A stretch of 6,345 nucleotides of DNA, from assembly GCA_007571355.1 (NCBI GenBank), contig RKRO01000489.1, positions 1 to 6,345 on the forward strand, written 5' to 3'. Shown here one piece after another: positions 1 through 6,344 of this stretch. Numbering within the stretch: the first letter of the stretch is position 1; the number at the start of each line of letters is the position of its first letter. A program made the translations under genes and the position numbers. The notes under the pieces were generated by a model. It had not been told where the DNA came from. It saw only the letters and a program-made list of their open reading frames with translations, and ran no database searches. This DNA is from Candidatus Poribacteria bacterium (GTDB taxonomy: Bacteria; Poribacteria; WGA-4E; WGA-3G).

Positions 1-1
1 C

Positions 2-1564
2 GTGACAAATAACGGTTTTCTCGACGGTGTGGCGTTCGATGGCATGCGGAAACGTCTTTCGGAAGAATTTGACGCTATCTACATTTTGGATCTGCGGGGT
101 AATGTGCGTAAAAATCCAAAACTGTCAGGGACGACACACAATGTGTTTGGAATTCAGGTTGGAGTGAGTATCAATTTTTTCATCAAAAAGACTGACAACA
201 CAAATTCGCAAACGCAAATTTTCTATGCTTGTGTAGATGAATTCTGGCGGAAGGAAGATAAGTATGACCATCTCAATTCAAAACAGCACTATCAGAATAT
301 TGAATGGGAGCGAATGACTCCAGACAAACGGAACACATGGCTCACCAAAGGTCTCCATGCTGAATTTGAGACGTTTATTCCGATGGGAAATAAAGAGATG
401 AAAGCAGCTAAAGGTGCAGCGACGGGGGTAATTTTCAAAACTTACAGTCTTGGGGTTAATACGAGCCGTGATGCATGGGTTTACAACTTCAATCGAAACG
501 TACTAACTGAAAACATAAGTAAAATGATCCAAACTTATAACGCGGAAGTTGCTCGATGGGGACAACGGACAGACCGAAATGCTAACCTTGACGATTTTGT
601 AATTTCTGATGAGACGAAAATCAAGTGGAGTCGCAACTTAAAGCGCGAATTGAAACGGAACAAAATTTCGGAATATGCTAAACACAAGGTAAGAGATGCA
701 CTCTATCGTCCTTTCGCTAAATCTAATCTGTTTTTTGATTCCATTATGAATGACGAAACTTCGAGCTTTCCTTCTATCTTTCCTACTTTTGAGACAGAAA
801 AAGAGAATCGGGTAATTTGTGTCAATCTGACCAAAGAGAGACCTTTTATGTGTCTTGCTGTCAATTGCATCCCTAACCTTGTAGTGACGGGAGGTTTTGG
901 TTCGCCGGGACAATGTTTCCCCTTCTACACCTACGACGAGGACGGTACAAACCGGAGAGAAAACATCACCGATTGGGCATTGACACACTTCCAAACCCAC
1001 TACAAAGACGACACCCTCACCAAATGGAACATCTTCCACTACACCTACGGACTCCTGCATCATCCTGAATATCGCGAGAAATACAAAGCGAACCTCAAAC
1101 GCGATTTACCACATATCCCAACCACCCTTGCCTCCCTTGACAGGGGGGTTGCAGCGGACTTCTGGGGATTTGCAGAGGCAGGCGAAAAGTTAGCGGAGCT
1201 CCATGTCACTTACGAATCCCAACCCGAATATAGCAATCTCAAATTCATTCAGAACCCCGACGTACCCCTTGATTGGCGCGTGGAGAAAATGAAACTCTCG
1301 AAAGATAAAACGCAGATTGTCTATAACAATTTCCTTACCATTGACGGCATTCCCTCGAAAGTATTTGACTATCGCCTCGGCACCCGTTCCGCGTTAGAAT
1401 GGGTCATAGACCAATATCGTGTCAAGACCGACAAACGCAGCGGCATCGTCAACGACCCGAATCGTGGGGAAGATCCGCAATACATCGTCAAGTTGATTGG
1501 CAAGGTAATCACGGTGAGTTTAGAGACAGTAGACATCGTTAACACATTGCCTCAGTTAAAATAA
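2..1564 (+). CDS. Type ISP restriction-modification enzyme, C-terminal part (5' truncated by window edge)
   Basis: Partial gene; the last 520 residues are visible. Type ISP enzymes are single polypeptides with an N-terminal nuclease, a helicase-like ATPase, an N6-adenine methyltransferase and a C-terminal target-recognition region; they methylate DNA at a specific site and cut unmodified DNA. The visible part opens with TNNGFLDGVAFDGMRKRL and then FDAIYILDLRGNVRKNP, which in this family lies just after the methyltransferase NPPY motif. The match to the family is from memory of such proteins. About residues 40-290 would be the specificity region. The C-terminal block from about residue 300 (FPFYTYDEDG, then FDYRLGTRSALEWVIDQYRV near residues 456-475) resembles the conserved Type ISP C-terminal domain. 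The GTG at base 2 is very unlikely to be the true start, because the catalytic motifs must lie upstream. Codon use shifts near base 890 (see findings). No partner gene or clear terminator follows. Family assignment is confident; the target site cannot be read from sequence. Confidence 0.88.
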   Translation: MTNNGFLDGVAFDGMRKRLSEEFDAIYILDLRGNVRKNPKLSGTTHNVFGIQVGVSINFFIKKTDNTNSQTQIFYACVDEFWRKEDKYDHLNSKQHYQNIEWERMTPDKRNTWLTKGLHAEFETFIPMGNKEMKAAKGAATGVIFKTYSLGVNTSRDAWVYNFNRNVLTENISKMIQTYNAEVARWGQRTDRNANLDDFVISDETKIKWSRNLKRELKRNKISEYAKHKVRDALYRPFAKSNLFFDSIMNDETSSFPSIFPTFETEKENRVICVNLTKERPFMCLAVNCIPNLVVTGGFGSPGQCFPFYTYDEDGTNRRENITDWALTHFQTHYKDDTLTKWNIFHYTYGLLHHPEYREKYKANLKRDLPHIPTTLASLDRGVAADFWGFAEAGEKLAELHVTYESQPEYSNLKFIQNPDVPLDWRVEKMKLSKDKTQIVYNNFLTIDGIPSKVFDYRLGTRSALEWVIDQYRVKTDKRSGIVNDPNRGEDPQYIVKLIGKVITVSLETVDIVNTLPQLK

Positions 1565-1591
1565 TTACGCCTCCTATCATTTTGATTTTCC

Positions 1592-1620
1592 TTGATTCTT
1601 CCGGTCAGGTGTGCTATTAT
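1592..1620 (+). promoter_or_regulatory. Predicted sigma70-type promoter with extended -10, upstream of the M24 peptidase gene
   Basis: TTGATT (1592-1597) and TATTAT (1615-1620) are separated by exactly 17 bases, and TGC directly precedes the -10, which fits an extended -10. Transcription would start near 1627 and give a leader of about 147 nt to the ATG at 1774. It shares GTGTGCTAT with the tRNA promoter at 3748-3776. It lies just after the stop of the Type ISP gene, so the peptidase gene is probably its own transcription unit. This is a motif match only. Confidence 0.6.
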
Positions 1621-1725
1621 TTTATCGTCTCTACTATCGTTTGGGTCAAAAACTATCGTGGATTTCAGCATTAATGAGACATGCTGTCCGGGTTAGAAAC
1701 CCCTCCTACAATTGTGTTTTGGCTC

Positions 1726-1739
1726 TTGAAATATTTCAA
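1726..1739. repeat. Perfect 14-bp palindrome in the peptidase leader
   Basis: TTGAAATATTTCAA reads the same on both strands, with half-sites TTGAAAT and ATTTCAA and no spacer. It lies about 100 bases after the predicted transcription start and 34 bases before the ATG at 1774. It could be a binding site for a dimeric regulator or a short RNA stem. AT-rich palindromes of this size also arise by chance, so a function is inference only. Confidence 0.35.
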
Positions 1740-1773
1740 TCAAAAATCTTTTGACAATACCTTCATAACTGAC

Positions 1774-2955
1774 ATGAAAATAGCAGAAATTCAACGTGAA
1801 TTAACAGCATTAGGATTAGATGCCTGGCTCCTATACGATTTTCGTGGGATAAACCCCATTGCACAGAACGTCGCTGGCTTATCGGGAAAAAATATAACGC
1901 GCCGATGGTTCTGCCTTATCCCTAAATACGGTGAACCACAATGGCTCGTCCATCGGATTGAAACATCAAACTTCGTCAATGTGCAAGGACAGGTTACACG
2001 CTATGCAGGATGGGAAGAATTGAACGCGGCTATACGTACCCTGCTTGCTGGTGTCAAAACCGTTGCAATGGAGTACTCGCCAAACGCTGATATCCCTTAT
2101 ATCTCACGCGTAGATGCCGGTACGTTGGAATGGATCCGTTCGTTCGGGGTTCAAGTGCAAACGTCTGCGGAACTGGCGCAGCGGGTAGAGGCACGCCTGA
2201 ATGATGCACAAGCCGCAGGACATCAACTTTCCGCCAAATTGGTGCTCCAAGCGAAAGATTACGCTTTCAATTGGATTGGTTCGCAGCTACAGGATGGAAA
2301 AACAGTTACGGAATACGACGTACAGCAGGAGATTCTCGGGCAATTTGATGCGATGGATTTGGTTACAGATCACCCACCAATTGTCGCTGCGAACGCAAAG
2401 AGCAGCGACCCGCACTATGCCCCCTCCGCAACGGATACCCAAAAAATTCAAGCAGGCGACTTCATCTTAATTGACCTCTGGGCGAAACAAAAAGATCCAG
2501 ATGCCGTTTTTGCGGATACGACATGGGTCGGTTACGCCGGAAAAACTGTACCGGGAAAATACGTTGAGATTTTCGATATCGTCAAAGCCGCACGGGACAG
2601 AGCGATACGATTCATTCAGGAGAGATGGGCAGCAGACGCACCGATTCACGGCTATGAAGTCGATGACTGTGTCCGTGGATATATCACGGAAAAAGGATAC
2701 GGACAATACTTCATTCACCGTACAGGACACAACATCGGCACGGTTATCCACGGCAACGGGGCGAATTTAGATAATTTAGAGACACGCGATGCTCGCGCGT
2801 TGATTTCCGGGGTCTGTTTCTCTATTGAGCCAGGGATCTACCTCACCGCTTTCGGCGTTCGGACTGAAGTCGACGTGTTCTTAGCCGGTCCAGGGAGAGA
2901 CGGCGTAAAAGTGACAACCGCTCCCGTTCAAAATCAGGTATTGTCATTGCTGTAA
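1774..2955 (+). CDS. M24-family metallopeptidase (Xaa-Pro aminopeptidase / prolidase-like)
   Basis: Cytosolic two-metal peptidase of 393 residues with the pita-bread fold; relatives release N-terminal residues before proline or split Xaa-Pro dipeptides. An N-terminal creatinase-like domain (about 1-140) is followed by the catalytic domain. All five expected metal ligands are present: D234 (LIDLW), D248 (FADTT), H319 (HRTGHNIG), E352 (SIEPGIY) and E365 (RTEVDV). H214 and H326 are likely catalytic histidines. No signal peptide is seen. The frame is open from an ATG at 1681, but I chose 1774 because MKIAEIQRELTALGLDAWLLYDF is where this family normally begins and the upstream 31 residues look like translated leader DNA. 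Neither start has a good Shine-Dalgarno site, unlike the minus-strand genes. Its last 37 codons, including that of ligand E365, overlap the convergent gene at 2843-3694. The exact substrate cannot be told; the sequence does not separate aminopeptidase P, prolidase and unspecialised M24 enzymes. Confidence 0.88.
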   Translation: MKIAEIQRELTALGLDAWLLYDFRGINPIAQNVAGLSGKNITRRWFCLIPKYGEPQWLVHRIETSNFVNVQGQVTRYAGWEELNAAIRTLLAGVKTVAMEYSPNADIPYISRVDAGTLEWIRSFGVQVQTSAELAQRVEARLNDAQAAGHQLSAKLVLQAKDYAFNWIGSQLQDGKTVTEYDVQQEILGQFDAMDLVTDHPPIVAANAKSSDPHYAPSATDTQKIQAGDFILIDLWAKQKDPDAVFADTTWVGYAGKTVPGKYVEIFDIVKAARDRAIRFIQERWAADAPIHGYEVDDCVRGYITEKGYGQYFIHRTGHNIGTVIHGNGANLDNLETRDARALISGVCFSIEPGIYLTAFGVRTEVDVFLAGPGRDGVKVTTAPVQNQVLSLL

Positions 2956-3694
2956 TCTGATAGTTCCGCTTTTTGAGGTCCGCGAGGATATGGTTCAGAT
3001 AGAGGCGGGCATTGAGGATCCACTGATCGGCGTAAGCTGCGGCAAGCAGCGGAAGTGCTATCGTTAAACGCGGTGAATCGAGCAGCCAGCGTTCGGCATA
3101 TTCAGCAAAGTCTGTATCTACCAAACGATTGCTGCCAAGCGAATACACAACATAGCGTTTGTCGTCGCGAACTTCCTCTCTTGGGTTAAGCGGCGTTCCG
3201 AGCGTAAGCCGTTTCGTTCCGTCAATCTCAAAAACCCAAAAAAAATAGTCTTCATTATATCCGAGGTAACCGAGTTCCACATCAAGCCGATGTGGGTTTT
3301 CAGTTGTGATCGGAATTACCGCCATGTCTCGCTTCATTAACACGGGGTAGATCGATGCCAAAAATATTTGTTCAAACCCGAGCGGTTGGTGTGCACCGTT
3401 GAGAACCTCAAGCAGTATCTGCGCCTGTTCAGGACGTTTCAGTTCCAAGCAGCTTTTTGTGAAAACTTCATCTCTGAGGGTGCGCATTTCAGGAGACGCA
3501 TCTTGGTGAAGCGGCTGGAGTTCTTCTCTCAACCGCAGGATACGGCGGCGTTTCGGTATCACGCGCCAAAGCACCCAATAAAATAAGGTCTGCCACGTTT
3601 GCGGTTCACGCAGCTGGCTAAAAAATGCCACCACGCCCACAAGGAGACGTTGGAATATACTTTCAGATGTGAGGTTTCGTTGTTGATTTGCCAC
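2843..3694 (-). CDS. Hypothetical protein with arginine-rich C-terminal tail
   Basis: A 283-residue protein that I do not recognise. It starts at a GTG (3692-3694), the most upstream standard start before an in-frame TAG, with no convincing Shine-Dalgarno site; in-frame GTG codons near residues 19-23 are alternatives. Visible features: short hydrophobic or aromatic stretches near residues 17-25 (RLLVGVVAFF) and 37-46 (LFYWVLWRVI) followed by a basic KRRR patch, which suggests peripheral membrane contact rather than a clear transmembrane helix; a central part with GYLGYNEDYFFWVFEIDGTKR (about 142-162) that looks like beta strands; a helical region near 205-240; and a very basic tail (about 254-283) with 11 arginines in 30 residues. 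No catalytic motif is seen. It is divergent from the tRNA-Leu gene and convergent with the peptidase gene, overlapping it by 113 bases that encode the basic tail. The length of the open frame and its normal composition favour a real gene; the end of the protein is the least certain part. Confidence 0.65.
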   Translation of the reverse strand: MANQQRNLTSESIFQRLLVGVVAFFSQLREPQTWQTLFYWVLWRVIPKRRRILRLREELQPLHQDASPEMRTLRDEVFTKSCLELKRPEQAQILLEVLNGAHQPLGFEQIFLASIYPVLMKRDMAVIPITTENPHRLDVELGYLGYNEDYFFWVFEIDGTKRLTLGTPLNPREEVRDDKRYVVYSLGSNRLVDTDFAEYAERWLLDSPRLTIALPLLAAAYADQWILNARLYLNHILADLKKRNYQITAMTIPDFERERLSLLRRLSLDRLRTRRLQSERRKR

Positions 3695-3747
3695 GTTTTT
3701 TGGGGATAATTTATTCAGTTTCCTGCCGACTGAAGCCTATAAAAAAT

Positions 3748-3776
3748 TTGACCTTTTGTTGAAAGTGTGCTATAAT
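3748..3776 (+). promoter_or_regulatory. Strong sigma70-type promoter of the tRNA-Leu gene
   Basis: TTGACC (3748-3753), a 17-base spacer ending in TGC, and a perfect TATAAT (3771-3776). Transcription would start near 3783, leaving a 5' leader of about 10 nt before the tRNA, typical for a stable RNA gene. The near-consensus sequence fits high, constitutive expression. Confidence 0.8.
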
Positions 3777-3792
3777 ATATCTTACCGAAACT

Positions 3793-3877
3793 GCCGGAGT
3801 GGTGAAATTGGTAGACGCACGGGACTCAAAATCCCGCGGGCCCTAGGTCCATGTCGGTTCGAGTCCGACCTCCGGCA
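3793..3877 (+). tRNA. tRNA-Leu, anticodon CAA
   Basis: Decodes UUG leucine codons. The acceptor stem GCCGGAG (3793-3799) pairs fully with CTCCGGC (3870-3876), followed by discriminator A at 3877. The D-arm carries AAATTGGTAGAC. The anticodon stem CGGGA/TCCCG (3820-3824 / 3832-3836) closes the loop CTCAAAA with anticodon CAA at 3827-3829. A long class II variable arm (about 3837-3852, GGGCC paired with GGTCC) is typical of leucine tRNAs. The T-arm GTCGG-TTCGAGT-CCGAC spans 3853-3869. The next bases are TCA, so the CCA end is not encoded and must be added by a nucleotidyltransferase. The whole unit is monocistronic, with its own promoter and terminator. Confidence 0.96.
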
Positions 3878-3879
3878 TC

Positions 3880-3918
3880 AGGCGATAGTTTCTCATGGAA
3901 CTATCGCCTTCTGTTTTT
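3880..3918 (+). terminator. Intrinsic terminator of the tRNA-Leu gene
   Basis: An 11-bp perfect stem, AGGCGATAGTT (3880-3890) with AACTATCGCCT (3899-3909), closes an 8-base loop and runs into TTCTGTTTTT (3909-3918). The T-tract is on the + strand side only, so it ends the tRNA transcript. It begins two bases after the tRNA discriminator. The last minus-strand operon gene stops at 3923, so the same stem would form at the 3' end of that mRNA, but without a U-tract. Confidence 0.88.
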
Positions 3919-3922
3919 GCGG

Positions 3923-4714
3923 TTACATAGAAACAATCTTACGCATCCGTTCCGCTAAGTCAATTTGGGCATCTCTGTCACCGCCGACTTCATGAATAAC
4001 GTAACCGTCATAACCGATGACGCGGAACGCCTCCATAACCGCCTGCCAATCCGTATCGCCATCTAAGAGATTAACGAACCGATGTGCACCCCGGTCAAAA
4101 TCTTTAAAGTGTACCCGTTTGATGCGGTGCCCGAGTTCACGGATCCAGTGTTCCGGGTAGCCGTAAGCCATCATGTTCGCAGTATCGAGATAGGTGCCTA
4201 CCCATTCGTTACCTATCTCATCCACAATATCACGCATCTCTTTCGGGCTGAGCAAGAATTTGTTCCAAACATTTTCAAGACCGATGGCAACCTTATGTGT
4301 TTGGGCAGAAGGTGCTAAATCCTTCAGGATACCGACGAGGTTATCCCAAACTTCTTGATATGTCCCCTCAGCAGTGAGTTGACCCGGGTGCAATAGAATC
4401 CCGCCGACCCCGAGGGCACCGGCGACTTCCAAACCACGGGCGAGAGAGACAGCCCCTTTTTCGCGCTGCGTCGCATCTATGCTGAGTAGGTTGCCGCGAT
4501 CCGCGTACCCCGCTGTGATGCTGCTAATTTCGATACCTGCTGCCTGACACTTCGCCGCGATGCCTTGAAGTTCCGAATCATTCATATTGATGTCGGTATC
4601 TTTTCCTTCACCGAAAGTGAGTTCAACGGCATCATATCCGGCATCTTGGCAGAGGGAGAGCGTATCGTCTAACGACATGCCTCCAAGTATAATTTGGGTA
4701 ACACCTATCTTCAT
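3923..4714 (-). CDS. Sugar phosphate isomerase/epimerase family protein (xylose isomerase-like TIM barrel)
   Basis: A 263-residue single-domain protein of the family that includes hydroxypyruvate isomerase, inosose dehydratase IolE, tagatose/psicose 3-epimerases and endonuclease IV. These enzymes use one divalent metal to isomerise or epimerise sugars and related polyols. The start MKIGVTQIILGGMSLDDTL and the spacing GYDAVEL (26-32) are typical. The expected metal ligands are visible: E147 in GLENVWNKF, D177 in YLDTANM, H202 in VHFKDF and E242 in VIHEVGG. The length suits the family. The ATG at 4712-4714 has a strong Shine-Dalgarno site (AAGGA, 4721-4725) and overlaps the stop codon of the upstream gene as ATGA, so translation is probably coupled. 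It is the last gene of the hflX operon. The true substrate cannot be read from sequence, and no sugar-catabolic neighbours are in view to suggest one. Confidence 0.86.
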   Translation of the reverse strand: MKIGVTQIILGGMSLDDTLSLCQDAGYDAVELTFGEGKDTDINMNDSELQGIAAKCQAAGIEISSITAGYADRGNLLSIDATQREKGAVSLARGLEVAGALGVGGILLHPGQLTAEGTYQEVWDNLVGILKDLAPSAQTHKVAIGLENVWNKFLLSPKEMRDIVDEIGNEWVGTYLDTANMMAYGYPEHWIRELGHRIKRVHFKDFDRGAHRFVNLLDGDTDWQAVMEAFRVIGYDGYVIHEVGGDRDAQIDLAERMRKIVSM

Positions 4715-4959
4715 TGCTTTTCCTTTTCGCTATAGAACTGTGTAGCGGTTAGAGATTGTATACAGAGATGCCGGGTTTCGAGGCATTGCGGACATCGAAT
4801 AGCGACATAATAAGCATCGTTGAAAACGGCATCAATCCAGTTGAGCGATGCATCTCCCAACGGACTCCCTTGAAACTGATCAAGCACTTCATATTCCCTG
4901 TCACAATCTGGACAGATTTGCAAGTCGTGTCCGATGTCGGTCTGGTCGAGCCATCGCAT
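4711..4959 (-). CDS. Small zinc-ribbon-like protein, uncharacterised
   Basis: An 82-residue protein with two CxxC knuckles: C16-P-D-C19 and C56-P-Q-C59, followed by H64 and C66. The spacing of about 36 residues between knuckles fits a zinc ribbon or rubredoxin-like fold binding one zinc; metal binding is inferred. It has no membrane segment or signal peptide and ends in a charged tail. The ATG at 4957-4959 begins 9 bases after the hflX stop; GAAGGG within the end of hflX (4972-4977) is a possible, rather distant ribosome binding site. Its TGA overlaps the next gene's ATG by four bases. This packing, plus an intact cysteine pattern, supports a real gene. I do not recognise the family. Zinc ribbons of this size often act in RNA, ribosome or protein contacts, but no such role is shown here. 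Confidence 0.74.
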   Translation of the reverse strand: MRWLDQTDIGHDLQICPDCDREYEVLDQFQGSPLGDASLNWIDAVFNDAYYVAIRCPQCLETRHLCIQSLTATQFYSEKEKQ

Positions 4960-4968
4960 CTTTATCGT

Positions 4969-6264
4969 TTACCCTTCAGCAGAGACTAAAAATTCGGACA
5001 CCGATTTGAGGTAGCGGTTCGGCAGGCGTGCCTCGACATGAATGGCTTCGTCCGTGTATTCCGTGTTAAGCACGGCACCGTGTTTATAGAGTAAATCGAG
5101 CGTTTTTCCTTCTGTGTATGGAATACTGAAGGAGAGGCGCGTACCGAGTTCAGCAAACCGCTTTGATAGTGTATCCATTAATGTCTCGATACCATCGCCG
5201 CGGTGCGCGGAGATTGGAAACGCATCCGGATGTTGGCACCGTAGCAGGTGTAGGTCGTCTTCCGTTTTAAGCCGGTCGATTTTATTAAAAACCATAAACG
5301 TTGGAATCTCCGTAGCCTCTAATTCGTCAAGGACTTCATTTACAGCAGCGATCTGCGCTTCTACCTCTGGATGACTCACATCAATGACGTGAAGTAGCAG
5401 GTCAGCTTCCGTTACCTCTTCGAGCGTCGCCTTGAATGCTGCAACCAACTGGTGTGGGAGTTTCTTGATGAATCCGACGGTGTCACTCAGAAGAATCTGC
5501 TGCTTTTGTGGCAAATTCACTTTCCGAGTGGTTGAATCTAAGGTTGCGAACAGCTTATCTTCAACCAAGACACTCTCACCTGTCAAACGGTTGAAAAGTG
5601 TCGATTTTCCGGCATTGGTATATCCGACGAGAGACACTTTGACTTTCTCGGAGCGGTTTCTCCGTTGGACAGTGCGTTGTTTTTCAACGGCTTGAAGTGC
5701 TTTTCTGACCTGCCCAATGTTCCGCCGCACCCAGCGTCTGTCCATTTCGAGTTGTGTTTCACCGGGCCCCCGCAGGTGCCTGCCACCGCCACCGCCTGTC
5801 GCGAGTCGCGAGAGGTGTGTCCACATCCGTGTGAGGCGTGGCAGCGCATATTCGAGCTGCGCCAATGCTACCTGTAACCGTGCTTCTTTGGTAAGTGCAC
5901 GTTGCGCGAACACCTGAAGGATAAGTCCCGTTCGGTCAATCGCAGCGATATCGAACGCCTGCTCGAGGTTACGCGTCTGTGCCGGTGAGAGCTCTTCGTC
6001 AAAGATAATTGCGTCGGCGTTAAGTTCTTCAATGAGCGGTTTGAGTTCTTCAACCTTGCCTTCACCGATAAAATACGTCGGGTTCGGCATGTTACGAGAT
6101 TGAAGCGTCTCACAGACAACTTCAATACCGGCAGTCTCTGTGAGTTGCCGGAGCTCTTGGAGTGATTCTTCTGTTTCGTGCATCAACGTATTTCGTAGTT
6201 TTACACCGACTAAGATCGCCCGTGAAGGCGGGTTCGGTGCCCGTGTATCGTAAAGTTCTGGCAT
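4969..6264 (-). CDS. hflX: GTPase HflX, ribosome-splitting/ribosome-associated GTPase
   Basis: A 431-residue TRAFAC-class GTPase that binds the 50S ribosomal subunit; known relatives split stalled or hibernating 70S ribosomes under stress, and some contribute to antibiotic tolerance. The HflX N-terminal domain (about 15-110) includes NPTYFIGEGKVEEL and DAIIFDEELSPAQTRNLE. A helical linker follows, with the signature GGGGGRHLRGPGETQLEMDRR (about 157-177). The G domain has G1 GYTNAGKS (214-221), G2 around TLDSTTR, G3 DTVGF (261-265), G4 NKID (327-330) and G5 SAH (352-354). A short C-terminal domain ends at residue 431. Both length and motifs are complete. A TTG lies immediately before the ATG in frame, but AAAGGGG (6272-6278) sits 7 bases from the ATG at 6264, so I take the ATG. 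It is the first gene of a three-gene operon. The neighbours differ from the hfq-hflX-hflKC context of enterobacteria. Confidence 0.95.
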   Translation of the reverse strand: MPELYDTRAPNPPSRAILVGVKLRNTLMHETEESLQELRQLTETAGIEVVCETLQSRNMPNPTYFIGEGKVEELKPLIEELNADAIIFDEELSPAQTRNLEQAFDIAAIDRTGLILQVFAQRALTKEARLQVALAQLEYALPRLTRMWTHLSRLATGGGGGRHLRGPGETQLEMDRRWVRRNIGQVRKALQAVEKQRTVQRRNRSEKVKVSLVGYTNAGKSTLFNRLTGESVLVEDKLFATLDSTTRKVNLPQKQQILLSDTVGFIKKLPHQLVAAFKATLEEVTEADLLLHVIDVSHPEVEAQIAAVNEVLDELEATEIPTFMVFNKIDRLKTEDDLHLLRCQHPDAFPISAHRGDGIETLMDTLSKRFAELGTRLSFSIPYTEGKTLDLLYKHGAVLNTEYTDEAIHVEARLPNRYLKSVSEFLVSAEG

Positions 6265-6271
6265 CAAGAGA

Positions 6272-6278
6272 CCCCTTT
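6272..6278 (-). promoter_or_regulatory. Ribosome binding site deciding the hflX start
   Basis: On the minus strand AAAGGGG lies 7 bases before ATG (6262-6264) and only 4 bases before the in-frame TTG (6265-6267). Spacing and codon strength both favour the ATG. Confidence 0.7.
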
Positions 6279-6338
6279 CTCAGTTTTGAAGCGCAATCGA
6301 AGCACCGGAGTTCGGCACTCCCAACAACGCGGTATCCT

Positions 6339-6344
6339 ATAATA
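6339..6344 (-). promoter_or_regulatory. Possible -10 element of the hflX operon promoter
   Basis: The minus strand reads TATTAT here, about 75 bases upstream of the hflX ATG; a -35 element would lie beyond the window edge. The + strand of the same bases reads TATAAT (6338-6343) but has no -35-like sequence 17 bases upstream, so the minus-strand reading is slightly preferred. The leader between it and hflX contains a small hairpin, GGAGT/ACTCC (6307-6321). Weak evidence. Confidence 0.3.

Noticed and set aside
2..4. GTG at the window edge as the true start of the Type ISP gene
   Set aside because: The visible N-terminus lies inside the methyltransferase domain; the catalytic motifs must be upstream, so the gene is cut by the window.
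638..1063. 141-residue open frame antisense to the Type ISP gene
   Set aside because: It shows no recognisable domain and lies wholly inside a well-supported gene; it is best explained as a shadow frame.
1751..1756. TTGACA as a -35 element just before the peptidase start
   Set aside because: A -10 would fall at or after the start codon (1774) and the bases there do not fit one.
1681..1773. N-terminal extension of the peptidase from the ATG at 1681
   Set aside because: The extra 31 residues have no family likeness, the start has no good ribosome binding site, and the normal N-terminus of the family begins at 1774.
2201..2770. Overlapping open frames on both strands inside the peptidase gene
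   Set aside because: Low-complexity, unrecognised translations inside a gene with all catalytic residues intact.
3793..3918. The tRNA as an integration site for a mobile element
   Set aside because: There is no integrase gene and no repeated 3' tRNA end nearby; the downstream stem-loop is a terminator.
3756..3995. 79-residue open frame across the tRNA-Leu gene and its terminator
   Set aside because: It is the translation of the promoter, tRNA and terminator; the RNA structure explains the sequence fully.
5583..6125. Open frames on either strand inside hflX
   Set aside because: HflX is complete with all GTPase motifs; these frames are shadows with biased composition.
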